From a bacterium (GTDB lineage Bacteria > Eisenbacteria > RBG-16-71-46 > CAIMUX01), in assembly GCA_030431975.1 (NCBI GenBank), contig JAUIHP010000008.1, positions 170,318-234,317 on the forward strand: a stretch of 64,000 bases of DNA, read 5' to 3'. A program made the translations under genes and the position numbers. Every line of letters starts with the position of its first letter. Positions within the stretch are counted from its first letter, which is position 1. Below are positions 26,444 through 35,448 of the stretch, one piece after another. The notes under the pieces were generated by a model, which saw only the letters and a program-made list of their open reading frames with translations, had not been told where the DNA came from and searched no databases.

Positions 26444-26840
26444 CCGGAACCTCCTAGGCTGGTCCAGTTTGTTATCTCCCCGGTCCAACCAGGAGATTCC
26501 TGGTCAAGCACCGCCCGGGGCATGTTCACGTTTCGTTGTCTGCTCGAAGTGTCTCGGGCACTTCTGCCAATGTGTATGGAAACTGCTGTGCCGATTTCGG
26601 AACTTCGATCAACTTAGAAGCTAAGACGCTGTCATCGGTGAAGTTGCGTTCCGCTCGAATAGAGTCGGGTCTGTCGCGGTGGCCGCCGTCGAATTGCGGG
26701 TTGCAGCGTTGCCTTCGTGCATGCATGGGTCCTGCAATGCCCGCCGCGTTCCGCACGGAAAACAGCAACATTTTCCCGGTGTTCGAGCGGGCTTACTTTC
26801 TGGATGCCGCTCAGGGGGTCCGGCTCGCAAGAAAAAAAGA
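26444..26840 (-). promoter_or_regulatory. pilA: Long untranslated leader/promoter region of pilA
   Basis: About 400 bp between the pilR terminator and the pilA start, with no supportable gene. It must contain the pilA promoter. It is less GC-rich than its neighbours and includes the inverted repeat CTTAGAAGCTAAG near 26610-26623. The only sigma-54-like candidate (near 26764-26779) has the wrong spacing, so the promoter type is unresolved. Confidence 0.45.
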
Positions 26841-26872
26841 AAGCGGCGCGGCCCGATGAGGACCGCGCCGCT
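26828..26872 (-). terminator. pilR: Intrinsic terminator after pilR
   Basis: An inverted repeat (AGCGGCGCGG at 26842-26851 with CCGCGCCGCT at 26863-26872) is followed on the minus strand by a long T-rich tract, TTTCTTTTTTTCTT (26841-26828). It lies about 40 bp beyond the pilR stop and is the strongest terminator in the window. Confidence 0.9.
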
Positions 26873-26913
26873 ATCGATTGGACAGAGTCGCGTGGGATCC
26901 GGCGCCGAGCCCT

Positions 26914-28311
26914 CTAGGCCGCTTCCTGCTCCGGCATGTCCCCTTCTCCGGCCTTCTCCGTAATCCCATAGCTGATGAGCTTGCGGTAGAGGGTCGAAGG
27001 GTTGATTCCCAGAATCTCGCTGGCCCGCTTCTTCTGCCAGGCCGTGTACTGCAGAACCTTCAGGATGTACTCGCGTTCGAGTTCTTCGAGCGTCACGCTG
27101 GGAGAATCGATGACGAGGCTGCCGCGGCGACTCGGGCCCTGCACGACGTTCTCGGGAAGGTCGACCAGTTGGATCGCACCGCCCTCATTGAGGATGACCG
27201 CGCGTTCCATGACGTTCTCGAGCTCTCGCACATTCCCCGGCCAGTCATAGCGGCTGAGGGCATCCATCGCGTCGCGTTCCACTCCCGTGTCGCTCCCCGG
27301 ACGGAACCGACGGAGGAAATGCTCGACGAGAAGGGGAAGGTCTTCCTTGCGCTGCCGCAGTGGCGGCAGATTGATCGGGATGACGTTGAGCCGGTAGAAG
27401 AGGTCCGTCCGAAAGGTACCCTCCGCCATCATGCGCTCGAGATCCGCGTTCGTGGCCGCGATCAGCCGGACATTGGTCTTGATCGGTTTGGTACCGCCAA
27501 CCGGGATGATCTCACGCTCCTGAAGAGCACGCAGAAGTTTGACCTGCGTGGCTGGAGCCATCTCCCCCACTTCGTCGAGGAAGAAGGTGCCGTTCTCGGA
27601 AACCGTGAAGAGCCCCTGCTGATCCTTGATCGCGCCCGTGAACGAACCGCGAATGTGTCCAAACAGGTTGGACTCGAGAAGATCCTTGGGAAGCGCTCCG
27701 CAGTTGATGGAAACGAACGGACCGCCGGAACGGTGACTCCGGTAGTGAATCTCCCGGGCGATCAGTTCCTTACCGGTGCCGCTCTCCCCATAAACGAGAA
27801 TGGTCGAGTCGGTGCTCGCCACCTTGTCGACCATCTGGAAGACCTTCCGCATCGCGACGGATCGACCGATGATCTTCCGCTCTGTATGCGTCTTCTTCAG
27901 CTCCGACTTCAGGTGGTGGTTCTCCGACTGGATCCGTCCGAGGGACAAGGCGTTCTTGACGACCAGGGCAATCTCGTCGTTCTTGGCCTTCTTCTCGATG
28001 TACTGATAGGCACCCCGTTCCATGGCCTCGACGGCCGAAGCCTCGGAGGCGTAGGCCGTCAGAACGACGACCGGAAGCGTAGGCTGTTCGACACGGACTT
28101 TTTCCAGAAGCTCCACACCCGTCATTCCGGGCATTCGCAAGTCGGTGATGAGGAGCTGGAAGCTCTGTTCGCTGGCTTTCTCGAGGGCTTCGGCACCGCT
28201 CGAGGCCAGGACGACGTCGTATCCTTCCTTCTCCAGAAGAATCGACAGGAATCTGCGCATGCTCTCCTCGTCGTCAACGACGAGGATGCGTACGTTGTCT
28301 GACTCTTTCAT
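26914..28311 (-). CDS. pilR: Sigma-54-dependent response regulator PilR
   Basis: A 465-residue NtrC-family activator. The receiver domain (about 5-120) has phospho-acceptor D57 (LLITDLRMPG) and acidic pair DDE near 13-15. The AAA+ domain (about 145-370) has Walker A GESGTGKEL (near 175-183), Walker B FFLDEVGEM, and the sigma-54 contact loop GSFTGA at 222-227, where most activators have GAFTGA. A Fis-type helix-turn-helix closes the protein (ASEILGINPSTLYRKLISYGI). Its ATG overlaps the pilS stop (ATGA). The neighbouring pilA gene is its expected target. The Ser in the loop is a known natural variant but worth noting. Confidence 0.92.
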   Translation of the reverse strand: MKESDNVRILVVDDEESMRRFLSILLEKEGYDVVLASSGAEALEKASEQSFQLLITDLRMPGMTGVELLEKVRVEQPTLPVVVLTAYASEASAVEAMERGAYQYIEKKAKNDEIALVVKNALSLGRIQSENHHLKSELKKTHTERKIIGRSVAMRKVFQMVDKVASTDSTILVYGESGTGKELIAREIHYRSHRSGGPFVSINCGALPKDLLESNLFGHIRGSFTGAIKDQQGLFTVSENGTFFLDEVGEMAPATQVKLLRALQEREIIPVGGTKPIKTNVRLIAATNADLERMMAEGTFRTDLFYRLNVIPINLPPLRQRKEDLPLLVEHFLRRFRPGSDTGVERDAMDALSRYDWPGNVRELENVMERAVILNEGGAIQLVDLPENVVQGPSRRGSLVIDSPSVTLEELEREYILKVLQYTAWQKKRASEILGINPSTLYRKLISYGITEKAGEGDMPEQEAA

Positions 28312-29912
28312 CCTGTCCCCTTGAGTCTATACACCGGCTCGGCAGGATCAGCGTCGGACGCGGAGTGAACTTCCGGAGGGCCGAGCGGAAGACGCACCCA
28401 GGCAGTCGTCCCTTCATCAGGTCGGGATTCCAGCAAGAGCCTCCCTCCCTGACGCTCAACCAGTTCTCTGGTAATTGCCAAACCGAGCCCCGTCCCTCGA
28501 GCCTTCGTGGTGAAAAACGGATCGCAAACGCGATTGAGGATGTCCTCAGGTACTCCGGGACCGAAGTCCCGGACAAAGAGCACGGCTTCCTGTCGTTCTA
28601 CGTTCCAACCCAACTCTATCCGGTTCGTCTCGTCGGCTTCCAAGGCGTTGACTCCGAGATTTCTGAGAATCTGGGCCAAGGCTGATCGGTCTGCCATGAT
28701 CGTCGAAAGCGAATCGCTTCCGGACGGTTCTACGATCCGAACTCTTCCTCCGGACAGAGCCGCAAGGGCTTGAAACTCCTCCTTCACTACCCTTTCGAGA
28801 TTCTGAGGCCTCACCTGTAGGGTTTTGTCACGGGCGAAGTCGAGGAACTCGGTAAGAAAGACCTCCAGATTCTCCGACTCGCGGAGAATGATGTCCATGA
28901 GCGTGGCCTGTTCCGGCGAGACGTCTTCGCTCAGAAGGAGTTCCACCGATCCCGTGATCGGTTTCAGCGAGTTCCGAATCTCGTGCGCGAGACCGGCACT
29001 CATTTGGCCGATCCAAGCCAGCCGTTCGCGCGATTTTTCTTCAGCCTCTCTCGCGATGCGATCGCTGATGTCGGCGAAGAGAATAACGTGGCCGCGGTAA
29101 AGCCCACGGGAGTCGATGATCGGTGAAACGGTTCCTTCCAGCGGCCGAATATCCCCACCCGAGTTGTTCCCGCCGGTGAGGGAACACTGGAAGTTGCTGT
29201 GGGTCTGTTCCCGCAGCAACGGATCGACGACCTGTACAAAGGGCTGCAGGTACGGGAGCCGAGCCAACGTGTCGAGGGACTCTCCATTCTCGAGCGCCCC
29301 ATGCCTGCCGAGAATGGCCTCAGCGCTCTGGTTCCACAGACGGATCCGAAGTTGGTCATCCAGACAGAGGAGCCCACTGGACAGGCAGGAGACGATGCTC
29401 AGGGCATCGAGCTGTACTTGTTCGAGTTCATTCCTGGCTCTCTGGAACTCAGCTCTCTCGCGGGCCAGACGACGCCCCAGAAAGCCGGAAAACACACCAA
29501 GCAGAAGGAAGGCGAAGGTTCGAAAGACCCAACTCTGCGCGAAGCCGTCGCCCTGCCCCGGGGAAATCCAACCGAGCCCCACCCCGATGAGCACGGAGAG
29601 CGCGGCGGCGCTGACGCCTCCCTGAATGGCCCGTTGGAACCCCCAGACCACGATTGGAAGCGCAAACAGCAGGAGAAACGGACCGGAGGCGCCCCCGGTT
29701 CTTTCAATGACATACCCGTGGACCGCCAGGTCGACCATCAGGGCGACGATCCAGCTCGCCTTTCCGAACCAGGAGCGGTGCAACGTGAAGACCGCGAGAG
29801 AAGCGCCCACGAAATAGACGAGCGCCGCCAACAGCCGGCTCGGCAAAGACAAGGAAGCGGCCCCGATGACGAGCATCGAAACCGCCAAGTTTATCGCTAT
29901 TCGGTAGGTCAC
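28308..29912 (-). CDS. pilS: Sensor histidine kinase PilS
   Basis: A 534-residue membrane kinase. Six or so N-terminal transmembrane helices (to about residue 145) are followed by a short coiled coil, a PAS domain (about 170-290, SIVSCLSSGLLCLDDQLRIRLWNQSAEAILG), an H-box with His310 (GLAHEIRNSLKPITG), and an ATPase domain with N-box LRNLGVNALEAD, G1 DFGPGVP and G2 GTGLGLAI. This is the PilS architecture. The start is GTG at 29912, with only a weak ribosome site; an ATG 12 codons later is possible. Coupled to pilR by ATGA. Confidence 0.9.
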   Translation of the reverse strand: MTYRIAINLAVSMLVIGAASLSLPSRLLAALVYFVGASLAVFTLHRSWFGKASWIVALMVDLAVHGYVIERTGGASGPFLLLFALPIVVWGFQRAIQGGVSAAALSVLIGVGLGWISPGQGDGFAQSWVFRTFAFLLLGVFSGFLGRRLARERAEFQRARNELEQVQLDALSIVSCLSSGLLCLDDQLRIRLWNQSAEAILGRHGALENGESLDTLARLPYLQPFVQVVDPLLREQTHSNFQCSLTGGNNSGGDIRPLEGTVSPIIDSRGLYRGHVILFADISDRIAREAEEKSRERLAWIGQMSAGLAHEIRNSLKPITGSVELLLSEDVSPEQATLMDIILRESENLEVFLTEFLDFARDKTLQVRPQNLERVVKEEFQALAALSGGRVRIVEPSGSDSLSTIMADRSALAQILRNLGVNALEADETNRIELGWNVERQEAVLFVRDFGPGVPEDILNRVCDPFFTTKARGTGLGLAITRELVERQGGRLLLESRPDEGTTAWVRLPLGPPEVHSASDADPAEPVYRLKGTG

Positions 29913-29923
29913 TGTTTTGATAC

Positions 29924-30351
29924 GGAAAGCGGGCTTGCGCCCGTTTCCTCGGAGCGGCTGATGCTGCGCATCAGCCGTAGATTAGGCGAATTCTGGTTCG
30001 GCCTTTTTCGGAAAGCGGGCTTTCGCCCGTTTCCTGGTGGGGGCCCAACCGTTATGACAAATCAACCGTCGACTACAATCCTTCGAACCAATCACCGGAC
30101 CTTGCCTCCACTCGCTAGCTGCCGCCCGGCACCTGGTACCTGGTACCTGGTACCTGGCACCGTACGGCCGGGGCTTCCCCGGCCGCGCCGGAGGAAACGG
30201 GTGCAAGCCCGTTTCCGCATCAAGACAGCTTCCCCGGCCGCGCCGGAGGAAACGGGCGCAAACCGTTTCCGCATCCAGACAACCTGGCACCGTACGGCCG
30301 GGGCTTCCCCGGCCGCGCCGGAGGAAACGGGCGCAAGCCCGTTTCCGCATC
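29924..30351. repeat. Nested inverted-repeat array between pilS and pilC
   Basis: Five copies of a hairpin of the form GGAAACGGGC-loop-GCCCGTTTCC occur at 29924-29948, 30010-30034, 30193-30216, 30248-30270 (decayed) and 30323-30346. Two of them lie within 70-bp direct repeats (30152-30221 and 30282-30351) that also contain a GGCCGGGGCTTCCCCGGCC hairpin, with a partial third copy at 30229-30274. A separate perfect palindrome (CGGCTGATGC-TGC-GCATCAGCCG) is at 29955-29977, and three 8-bp repeats of acctggt lie at about 30131-30155. The last hairpin sits directly after the pilC stop and may end its transcript. The whole gap 29913-30354 holds no gene. Confidence 0.9.
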
Positions 30352-30354
30352 CAT

Positions 30355-31575
30355 TTAGTGCCCGGGGCCGGCGACGACGTTGATGAGCTTGAACATCGGC
30401 ATGTACATGGCCACGACCATTCCACCGACGAGCGATCCCATGACCACGATCATGATCGGCTCGATGATCGAGGTCAGCGTGTCGACGGCGACATTGACCT
30501 CCTCATCATAGAAGTTCGCGATCTTGTCGAGCATCTTGTCGAGCGCACCGGTCTCTTCACCGACGGAAATCATCTGGACGACCATCGGGGGAAACACCTT
30601 CGACTGACGAAGTGGCGCGGCAATGGTTTCACCCTCACCGATCGAACCCTTCGTCATCATGATCGCCGCCTCGATGACCTTGTTGCCCGCAGTTCGGGCG
30701 GTAATGTCGAGCGCGGTCAGGATCGGAACTCCGGACGAGATCATCGTACCGAGCGTACGTGTGAACCGGGCAATCGACGCCTTTCGCAGGATGTCACCCA
30801 ACACCGGTGACTTGAGAGCCATGGCGTCCATCTTCATCCGGCCGTTCTCCGTCTTGTATATTCGGCGTATCGCAATAACGAAGGCGACCGTCACCAGGAT
30901 GATGACCCACCAGAAACTCTTGAGGAAATCGGACAGAGCCAAAACGACACGCGTCGGGAGCGGCAACTCCCCACCGAAGTCGGCAAAGACCTTGGCGAAG
31001 GTCGGAATGATGAAGAGGAGCATGAAGGTGGTCGCGCCGAGGGCCACGACGAGAACGACGGCCGGATAGGTCAGTGCACTCTTGACCTTCCGGCGAAGGG
31101 CCTCTGCCTTCTCCAGGTAACCGGCGAGACGGGCCAGAATGTCGTCGAGGATACCTCCGGCCTCACCCGCATCAACCATGTTGACGTAGAGATTGTCGAA
31201 GGCTTGGGGGCGCTTGCCCATGGCTTCTGCCAGAGTCGAACCGGCTTCGACGTCATGCATGACGTCGGCAACGACCTCCCGGAACGTTGCGCTCTCTGCC
31301 TGCTTCGACAGGATGTCCAGACACTGGACCAGCGGGAGACCGGCGTTGACCATCGTCGAGAACTGACGGGTGAAGATGACGAGGTCCCGAATGGACACGC
31401 CCTTCTTGAACGCGGGCAACTTGAAGTTGACCGCTCCGCTCTTCTCTTTGACCTCGGAAGCGACGATGCGCTTCTTTCTGAGGTGTGAGAGAACCTCTTC
31501 CTTGTTGGCAAGGTTGAGTTCTCCCTTTTGCTCGGCGCCACCAGGCGCCTTTCCCTTCCAAGCGTAAACCGGCAT
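30355..31575 (-). CDS. pilC: Type IV pilus inner-membrane platform protein PilC
   Basis: A 406-residue polytopic membrane protein of the GspF/PilC family. It begins MPVYAWKGKAPGGAEQKGEL, the usual PilC start, and has two repeated cytoplasmic domains (FTRQFSTMVNAGLPLVQCLDILSKQ near 70-95 and FTRTLGTMISSGVPILTALDITARTAG near 275-300) separated by transmembrane helices (about 170-195 and 220-240) and closed by a third (about 375-400, IEPIMIVVMGSLVGGMVVAMYMPMF). It is the platform on which PilB and PilT act. The gene lies 11 bp after pilT with GAGGAAA before the ATG. Confidence 0.95.
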   Translation of the reverse strand: MPVYAWKGKAPGGAEQKGELNLANKEEVLSHLRKKRIVASEVKEKSGAVNFKLPAFKKGVSIRDLVIFTRQFSTMVNAGLPLVQCLDILSKQAESATFREVVADVMHDVEAGSTLAEAMGKRPQAFDNLYVNMVDAGEAGGILDDILARLAGYLEKAEALRRKVKSALTYPAVVLVVALGATTFMLLFIIPTFAKVFADFGGELPLPTRVVLALSDFLKSFWWVIILVTVAFVIAIRRIYKTENGRMKMDAMALKSPVLGDILRKASIARFTRTLGTMISSGVPILTALDITARTAGNKVIEAAIMMTKGSIGEGETIAAPLRQSKVFPPMVVQMISVGEETGALDKMLDKIANFYDEEVNVAVDTLTSIIEPIMIVVMGSLVGGMVVAMYMPMFKLINVVAGPGH

Positions 31576-31586
31576 GGTGCGTTTCC

Positions 31587-32705
31587 TCAGGCGATCTTGC
31601 TGAAGCTCGAGTTGGCGGTTACCTGGCGCAGCAGATCAGGCGCCTGCTTTGCCATCATCTGCTCGAGTTCCTGACGATTTGAACTGTGACCCAAGGCGTC
31701 GTCGACGGAGATCTGACGCTTCTGTGCGGCAGTGAACAGCCCCTGATTCATCGTCTGCATTCCGTACTTCATTCCGGCCTGCATCAGGGAGTAGATCTGG
31801 TGGGTCTTTCCCTCACGAATGACGGCGGAGATCGCCGGCGTGCAGACCAGCACCTCGGAGATATTCGTCCGTCCGCTCCCGCTCCTCTTCGCGATGAGCT
31901 GCTGCGTGATGACCCCTTTGAGAACGAAGGCCAGCTGAGCCAGGATCTGCTTCTGCTGACTGGCTGGAAAGACGTCGACGATACGGTTGATCGACTCGAA
32001 CGTCGAGTTTGTGTGCAGCGTGGCAAAGACAAGGTGACCGGTCTCGGCGATGGTCAGCGCCGACTGAATGGTGTCCAAGTCTCTCATCTCACCAATCAGA
32101 ATGACGTCGGGGTCCTGACGCAGAACGTACTTGAGAGCTTCGGGGAAGCTTTCCGTGTCGGCGTTGACCTCGCGCTGATTGATGATGCAGCTACGGTGCT
32201 GGTGGATGTACTCGATCGGGTCCTCGATCGTGATGATGTGCCCACTCCGGTGAGTGTTGATCCGATCGATGAGTGCGGCCAGTGTTGTCGACTTACCGGA
32301 ACCCGTCGGGCCGGTCACGAGGACGAGTCCGTTAGGATGTTCCGCGAAGTTCTTGACGACTGGCGGAAGTCCCAGAGCATCGAACTGCGGAATCGTGTAG
32401 GGAATCTGACGGATGGCCGCAGCGACAACCCCTCGCTGGGAGAAGACGTTCATACGAAAACGGCAGAGGCCTTTGACTCCGAACGAGAGGTCGAGTTCGC
32501 GACTCTGCTCGAATCTCTTCTTCTGATCCTCGCGGAGCACCGAGTAGACCATGTTCTCCGTTTCATCCGGAGTCAGCGGCTCGTGATCCGTCGCCCGGAT
32601 CTGCCCGTCGATGCGAAACATCGGCGGAACGCCCGCGGTCAGATGGAGGTCCGAACCTCCCATCTTGACGACCTCTTCGAGCAGTTTGTGTAGTGTCGCC
32701 GCCAT
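31587..32705 (-). CDS. pilT: Type IV pilus retraction ATPase PilT
   Basis: A 372-residue hexameric motor ATPase that retracts pili. N-terminal domain GGSDLHLTAGVPPMFRIDGQI, Walker A VTGPTGSGKSTTLAALID (about 130-148), Asp box IITIEDPIEYIHQH, Walker B DPDVILIGEMRD, and His box TGHLVFATLHTNS, all as in PilT. The C-terminal part reads YGMQTMNQGLFTAAQKRQIS, matching the family. Length and lack of a tetracysteine zinc motif separate it from PilB. GGAGGA lies upstream of the ATG. Confidence 0.95.
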   Translation of the reverse strand: MAATLHKLLEEVVKMGGSDLHLTAGVPPMFRIDGQIRATDHEPLTPDETENMVYSVLREDQKKRFEQSRELDLSFGVKGLCRFRMNVFSQRGVVAAAIRQIPYTIPQFDALGLPPVVKNFAEHPNGLVLVTGPTGSGKSTTLAALIDRINTHRSGHIITIEDPIEYIHQHRSCIINQREVNADTESFPEALKYVLRQDPDVILIGEMRDLDTIQSALTIAETGHLVFATLHTNSTFESINRIVDVFPASQQKQILAQLAFVLKGVITQQLIAKRSGSGRTNISEVLVCTPAISAVIREGKTHQIYSLMQAGMKYGMQTMNQGLFTAAQKRQISVDDALGHSSNRQELEQMMAKQAPDLLRQVTANSSFSKIA

Positions 32706-32777
32706 TGCTGCTTAGTCCTCCGTGATTCACCAGCCGTACTAAGATCGGCCCTTCGTCGGGTCGTCTTGAGGATTCGC

Positions 32778-32807
32778 CCCGGCTTGGGTCCGATGACCCA
32801 GACCGGG
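32778..32807 (-). other. Hairpin between pilB and pilT
   Basis: An interrupted inverted repeat (CCCGG-ct-TGGGTC, 4-nt loop, GACCCA-ga-CCGGG) lies just past the pilB stop in the 106-bp pilB-pilT gap. It lacks a T-run, so it may be a partial terminator, an mRNA-stabilising stem or nothing functional. Confidence 0.35.
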
Positions 32808-32811
32808 AAGA

Positions 32812-34521
32812 TCACGCCGATTCGAGTTCTTCGAGTTTGTCGGCTGCCGATTCCTTGAGAACCTCGGCCACCGACGTCACCCCACGCTTCAGTTTCTCCA
32901 GCGCATCCATGCGCAGAGTCAGCATCCCATCCTTTACGGCCTGTACCTTGATCTCACTGGTCGGACGGTGTTCGAGGATGAGGTCCCGGATGGACGGACT
33001 GATCGGCATCACTTCATAGATTCCCTGCCGACCCCGGTACCCTGTGTTATTGCAGTCGTAACAACCCTTCGGAGCAAAGAAGGTCGCGTCCTTGGTGGAC
33101 TCAGACCGCATTTCGAGTTCCTTCAGCGTTTCCGCGGAAAGAGTGGTCGGCTCTTTGCACTTTTCGCAGAGACGCCGAACGAGACGCTGAGCCAGAACGA
33201 GATTTGTCGAAGTCGCGACGAGGAAGTTCTCGATCCCCATGTCGACGATACGGTTGATCGTGGACGGGGCGTCATTGGTATGGAGGGTCGAGAGCACGAG
33301 GTGACCGGTCAACGCTGCTTTGATCGCGATCGCACCGGTCTCCTTGTCTCGGATCTCTCCAACCATGACGATGTTCGGGTCCTGGCGGAGAAAGGCCTTC
33401 AGCGAGGCGGCAAAGGTCAGCCCGACCTGGTTGTGGACGTTGACCTGATTGATCCCGTCGATGTTGTACTCGACCGGGTCCTCGGCCGTCATGATATTGG
33501 TGTCGACCGTATTGATTCGGGACATCGCCGAGTAGAGCGTCGTGGTCTTACCACTACCTGTCGGCCCCGTAACCAGAACCATGCCGTAGGGCGACTCGAC
33601 CGCACGAATGAAGTTATCGAGAGCCCCCTGCTCGAATCCCAACTTGGTCAGATCCAAGGCCAGGTTGCTCTTGTCGAGGATACGCATGACGATCTTCTCG
33701 CCGAAGATGGTCGGAAGCGTGGAAACACGAAGGTCGATCGTCTTCTTGGAAAGGCGAATCTTGATGCGACCGTCCTGGGGAACGCGACGCTCGGCGATAT
33801 CCAGCTCCGCCATGATCTTGAGACGCGATGTGATGGCCTGCTTCATCTTGAGCGGGGGCGACATCATTTCGTAGAGGCTGCCGTCGATACGGAAACGGAC
33901 ACGGAGTTTCCGTTCGAAGGGCTCGATGTGGATGTCACTGGCGCCCCGGCGTACGGCCTCGGCGATCAAGGTGTTGACGAACTTGACGACCGGAGCTTCT
34001 TCGGTGTCGCCATCGTCCCCGTCCTCTTCGCTGACTTCGACGACCTCAACGTCTTCCTCGATGGAGTCGAGGACATCCTGCATGGTCTCCGTCGAGTCGT
34101 AGAGTTGATCGAGAGTGGCCTTGATCTGCCCCTCGGTTGCCACCCGCACCCGGACCTCGTAGCCCGTGATGAACTTGATGTCGTCGATGGCAAAGAAATT
34201 GGCCGGGTTGGCCATGGCCACTTCCAGGACGCGACCGGCGCGACCAATGGGAACGACCTGAAACTTGCTGGCAACTTCTGCGGGGATGAGGCGTGCGAGA
34301 CCCGGGTCGAGATCCAAGTCATCGAGGTTGACCGCAGCGGTTTCGTAGGCTTCGGCGAGGAAGGTGAGCAGCTGGGATTCAGAGATTGAGCCCAGCTTGA
34401 CCAGAGACGCGGTGACCAGACTCCCGTCTTCCTTCTCGATCTCCCGAGCTCGCCGCAGATCGTCCTCGCTGACGAGTCCTTTCTGGACGAGCATGAGACC
34501 CACATCTACTTTTTGGTGCAT
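32812..34521 (-). CDS. pilB: Type IV pilus extension ATPase PilB
   Basis: A 569-residue GspE-family motor ATPase for pilus assembly. Order: MshEN/T2SSE N-terminal domain (about 5-150, GLMLVQKGLVSEDDLRRA), acidic hinge (about 155-178), N2 domain (RRGASDIHIEPFERKLRVRFRIDG), Walker A LVTGPTGSGKTTTLYSAM, Asp box MTAEDPVEYNIDG, Walker B DPNIVMVGEIRDKET, His box TGHLVLSTLHTND, and a tetracysteine zinc site (CEKCKEP with CYDCNNTGYRGRQGIYEV). It is the first of pilB-pilT-pilC in transcription order. Confidence 0.95.
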   Translation of the reverse strand: MHQKVDVGLMLVQKGLVSEDDLRRAREIEKEDGSLVTASLVKLGSISESQLLTFLAEAYETAAVNLDDLDLDPGLARLIPAEVASKFQVVPIGRAGRVLEVAMANPANFFAIDDIKFITGYEVRVRVATEGQIKATLDQLYDSTETMQDVLDSIEEDVEVVEVSEEDGDDGDTEEAPVVKFVNTLIAEAVRRGASDIHIEPFERKLRVRFRIDGSLYEMMSPPLKMKQAITSRLKIMAELDIAERRVPQDGRIKIRLSKKTIDLRVSTLPTIFGEKIVMRILDKSNLALDLTKLGFEQGALDNFIRAVESPYGMVLVTGPTGSGKTTTLYSAMSRINTVDTNIMTAEDPVEYNIDGINQVNVHNQVGLTFAASLKAFLRQDPNIVMVGEIRDKETGAIAIKAALTGHLVLSTLHTNDAPSTINRIVDMGIENFLVATSTNLVLAQRLVRRLCEKCKEPTTLSAETLKELEMRSESTKDATFFAPKGCYDCNNTGYRGRQGIYEVMPISPSIRDLILEHRPTSEIKVQAVKDGMLTLRMDALEKLKRGVTSVAEVLKESAADKLEELESA

Positions 34522-34716
34522 CGCTACTTATGTCCCCCGGGGACGTATCGGCCGTTCCGGAGTGGGTCTGGACGAAAAGCTTGCACACTTGAGCTTGGAC
34601 CCAGGGAAAGAGTGCAAAAGACGTGAAGCCGCGTTCGAGGAGCGCCGCGAATGGGCCAAACACCGCAGCTCGTTCGGCGGCGTCCAACCCGGAAAGGAGA
34701 CTTTCGCGGGAAGCGT

Positions 34717-35439
34717 CTAGTCCTCGCCCGACGCCCTTTGCCCTCCGATGGTGATCAACGGTCGGATTTTGTCCAGGGTCTTGGGGCCAATCCCCCGAAC
34801 GCGGAGGAGATCGTCCGTCTGGAGAAACGGCTGTTCCGTGCGGGCCGCGATGATCCGAGCGGCCAATGCCGGACCAATGCCCGGAAGCTGGGTGAGGTCC
34901 GCGGCCGAGGCTTGGTCGATTCGGATTCTGCCGGACTCAAGAATGCCGGGAGGAAGAGAATCGAGCGGTTCGACGGCAATTTCTTCCGGGAGTTCTTCCG
35001 GGAGTTCTTCCGGGAGTTCTTCCGGAAGTTCTTCCGGGACTTCCTGCCAGACTTCCGTCGGGTGTCCCGGCGAAAGTTGCGCATGGAGGTCTGTGGGCTG
35101 TTCTGTCGGGTGTTCTGACGGGTCCGCCGCCTGGTGCTCGTCCGTGGACTCGTGCACTGGTGAATGCTCGTCCGCGCCGTCCGACTCGTTCGCAGCCGAC
35201 TCCCGTTCGACACGGAAGCTTGTCACTTCCGTCAACCAGGCGGCTTGCTCACGATCCAGTTCTCCGGCCTTCCATTCTCTCCACGAGGTCAGGACCTGGC
35301 CGGTCAGGACGAGTAGGCCGAGGAGAAACAGTGCTCGTCGCTCGTCGGGAGTCAGCAGCACGAGGTCCGTCCGAAAGACGCGACTCCGAGTCTGGAAAAC
35401 GCGGCCCGATGTCCTGTCGCGCACCGACCTCCGCAACAC
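34717..35439 (-). CDS. ComEA-like membrane-anchored helix-hairpin-helix protein
   Basis: A protein of about 240 residues. One transmembrane helix (about 35-52, ALFLLGLLVLTGQVLTSW) anchors it; residues 75-165 are a disordered acidic linker with a direct repeat of ELPEE (DNA array near 34977-35030); residues 170-230 form two helix-hairpin-helix motifs (IDQASAADLTQLPGIGPALAARI and FLQTDDLLRVRGIGPKTLDKI), as in the DNA receptor ComEA. That fits DNA uptake together with the pili. The start is uncertain: GTG at 35439 has no good ribosome site, and several in-frame GTG codons follow. It begins 10 bp after the barrel gene. Family assignment rests on the HhH domain alone. Confidence 0.75.
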   Translation of the reverse strand: MLRRSVRDRTSGRVFQTRSRVFRTDLVLLTPDERRALFLLGLLVLTGQVLTSWREWKAGELDREQAAWLTEVTSFRVERESAANESDGADEHSPVHESTDEHQAADPSEHPTEQPTDLHAQLSPGHPTEVWQEVPEELPEELPEELPEELPEEIAVEPLDSLPPGILESGRIRIDQASAADLTQLPGIGPALAARIIAARTEQPFLQTDDLLRVRGIGPKTLDKIRPLITIGGQRASGED

Positions 35440-35448
35440 GGCCGACGG

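Noticed and set aside
26764-26779. Sigma-54-like element (TTGCT with CCGGGA) in the pilA leader
   Set aside because: The -24 GG is off by one position and the match to TGGCAC is poor; it lies over 300 bp from the start codon.
29913-30354. Short coding frame in the pilS-pilC gap
   Set aside because: Any frame consists of the repeat units and differs between copies; no ribosome site or conserved protein pattern.
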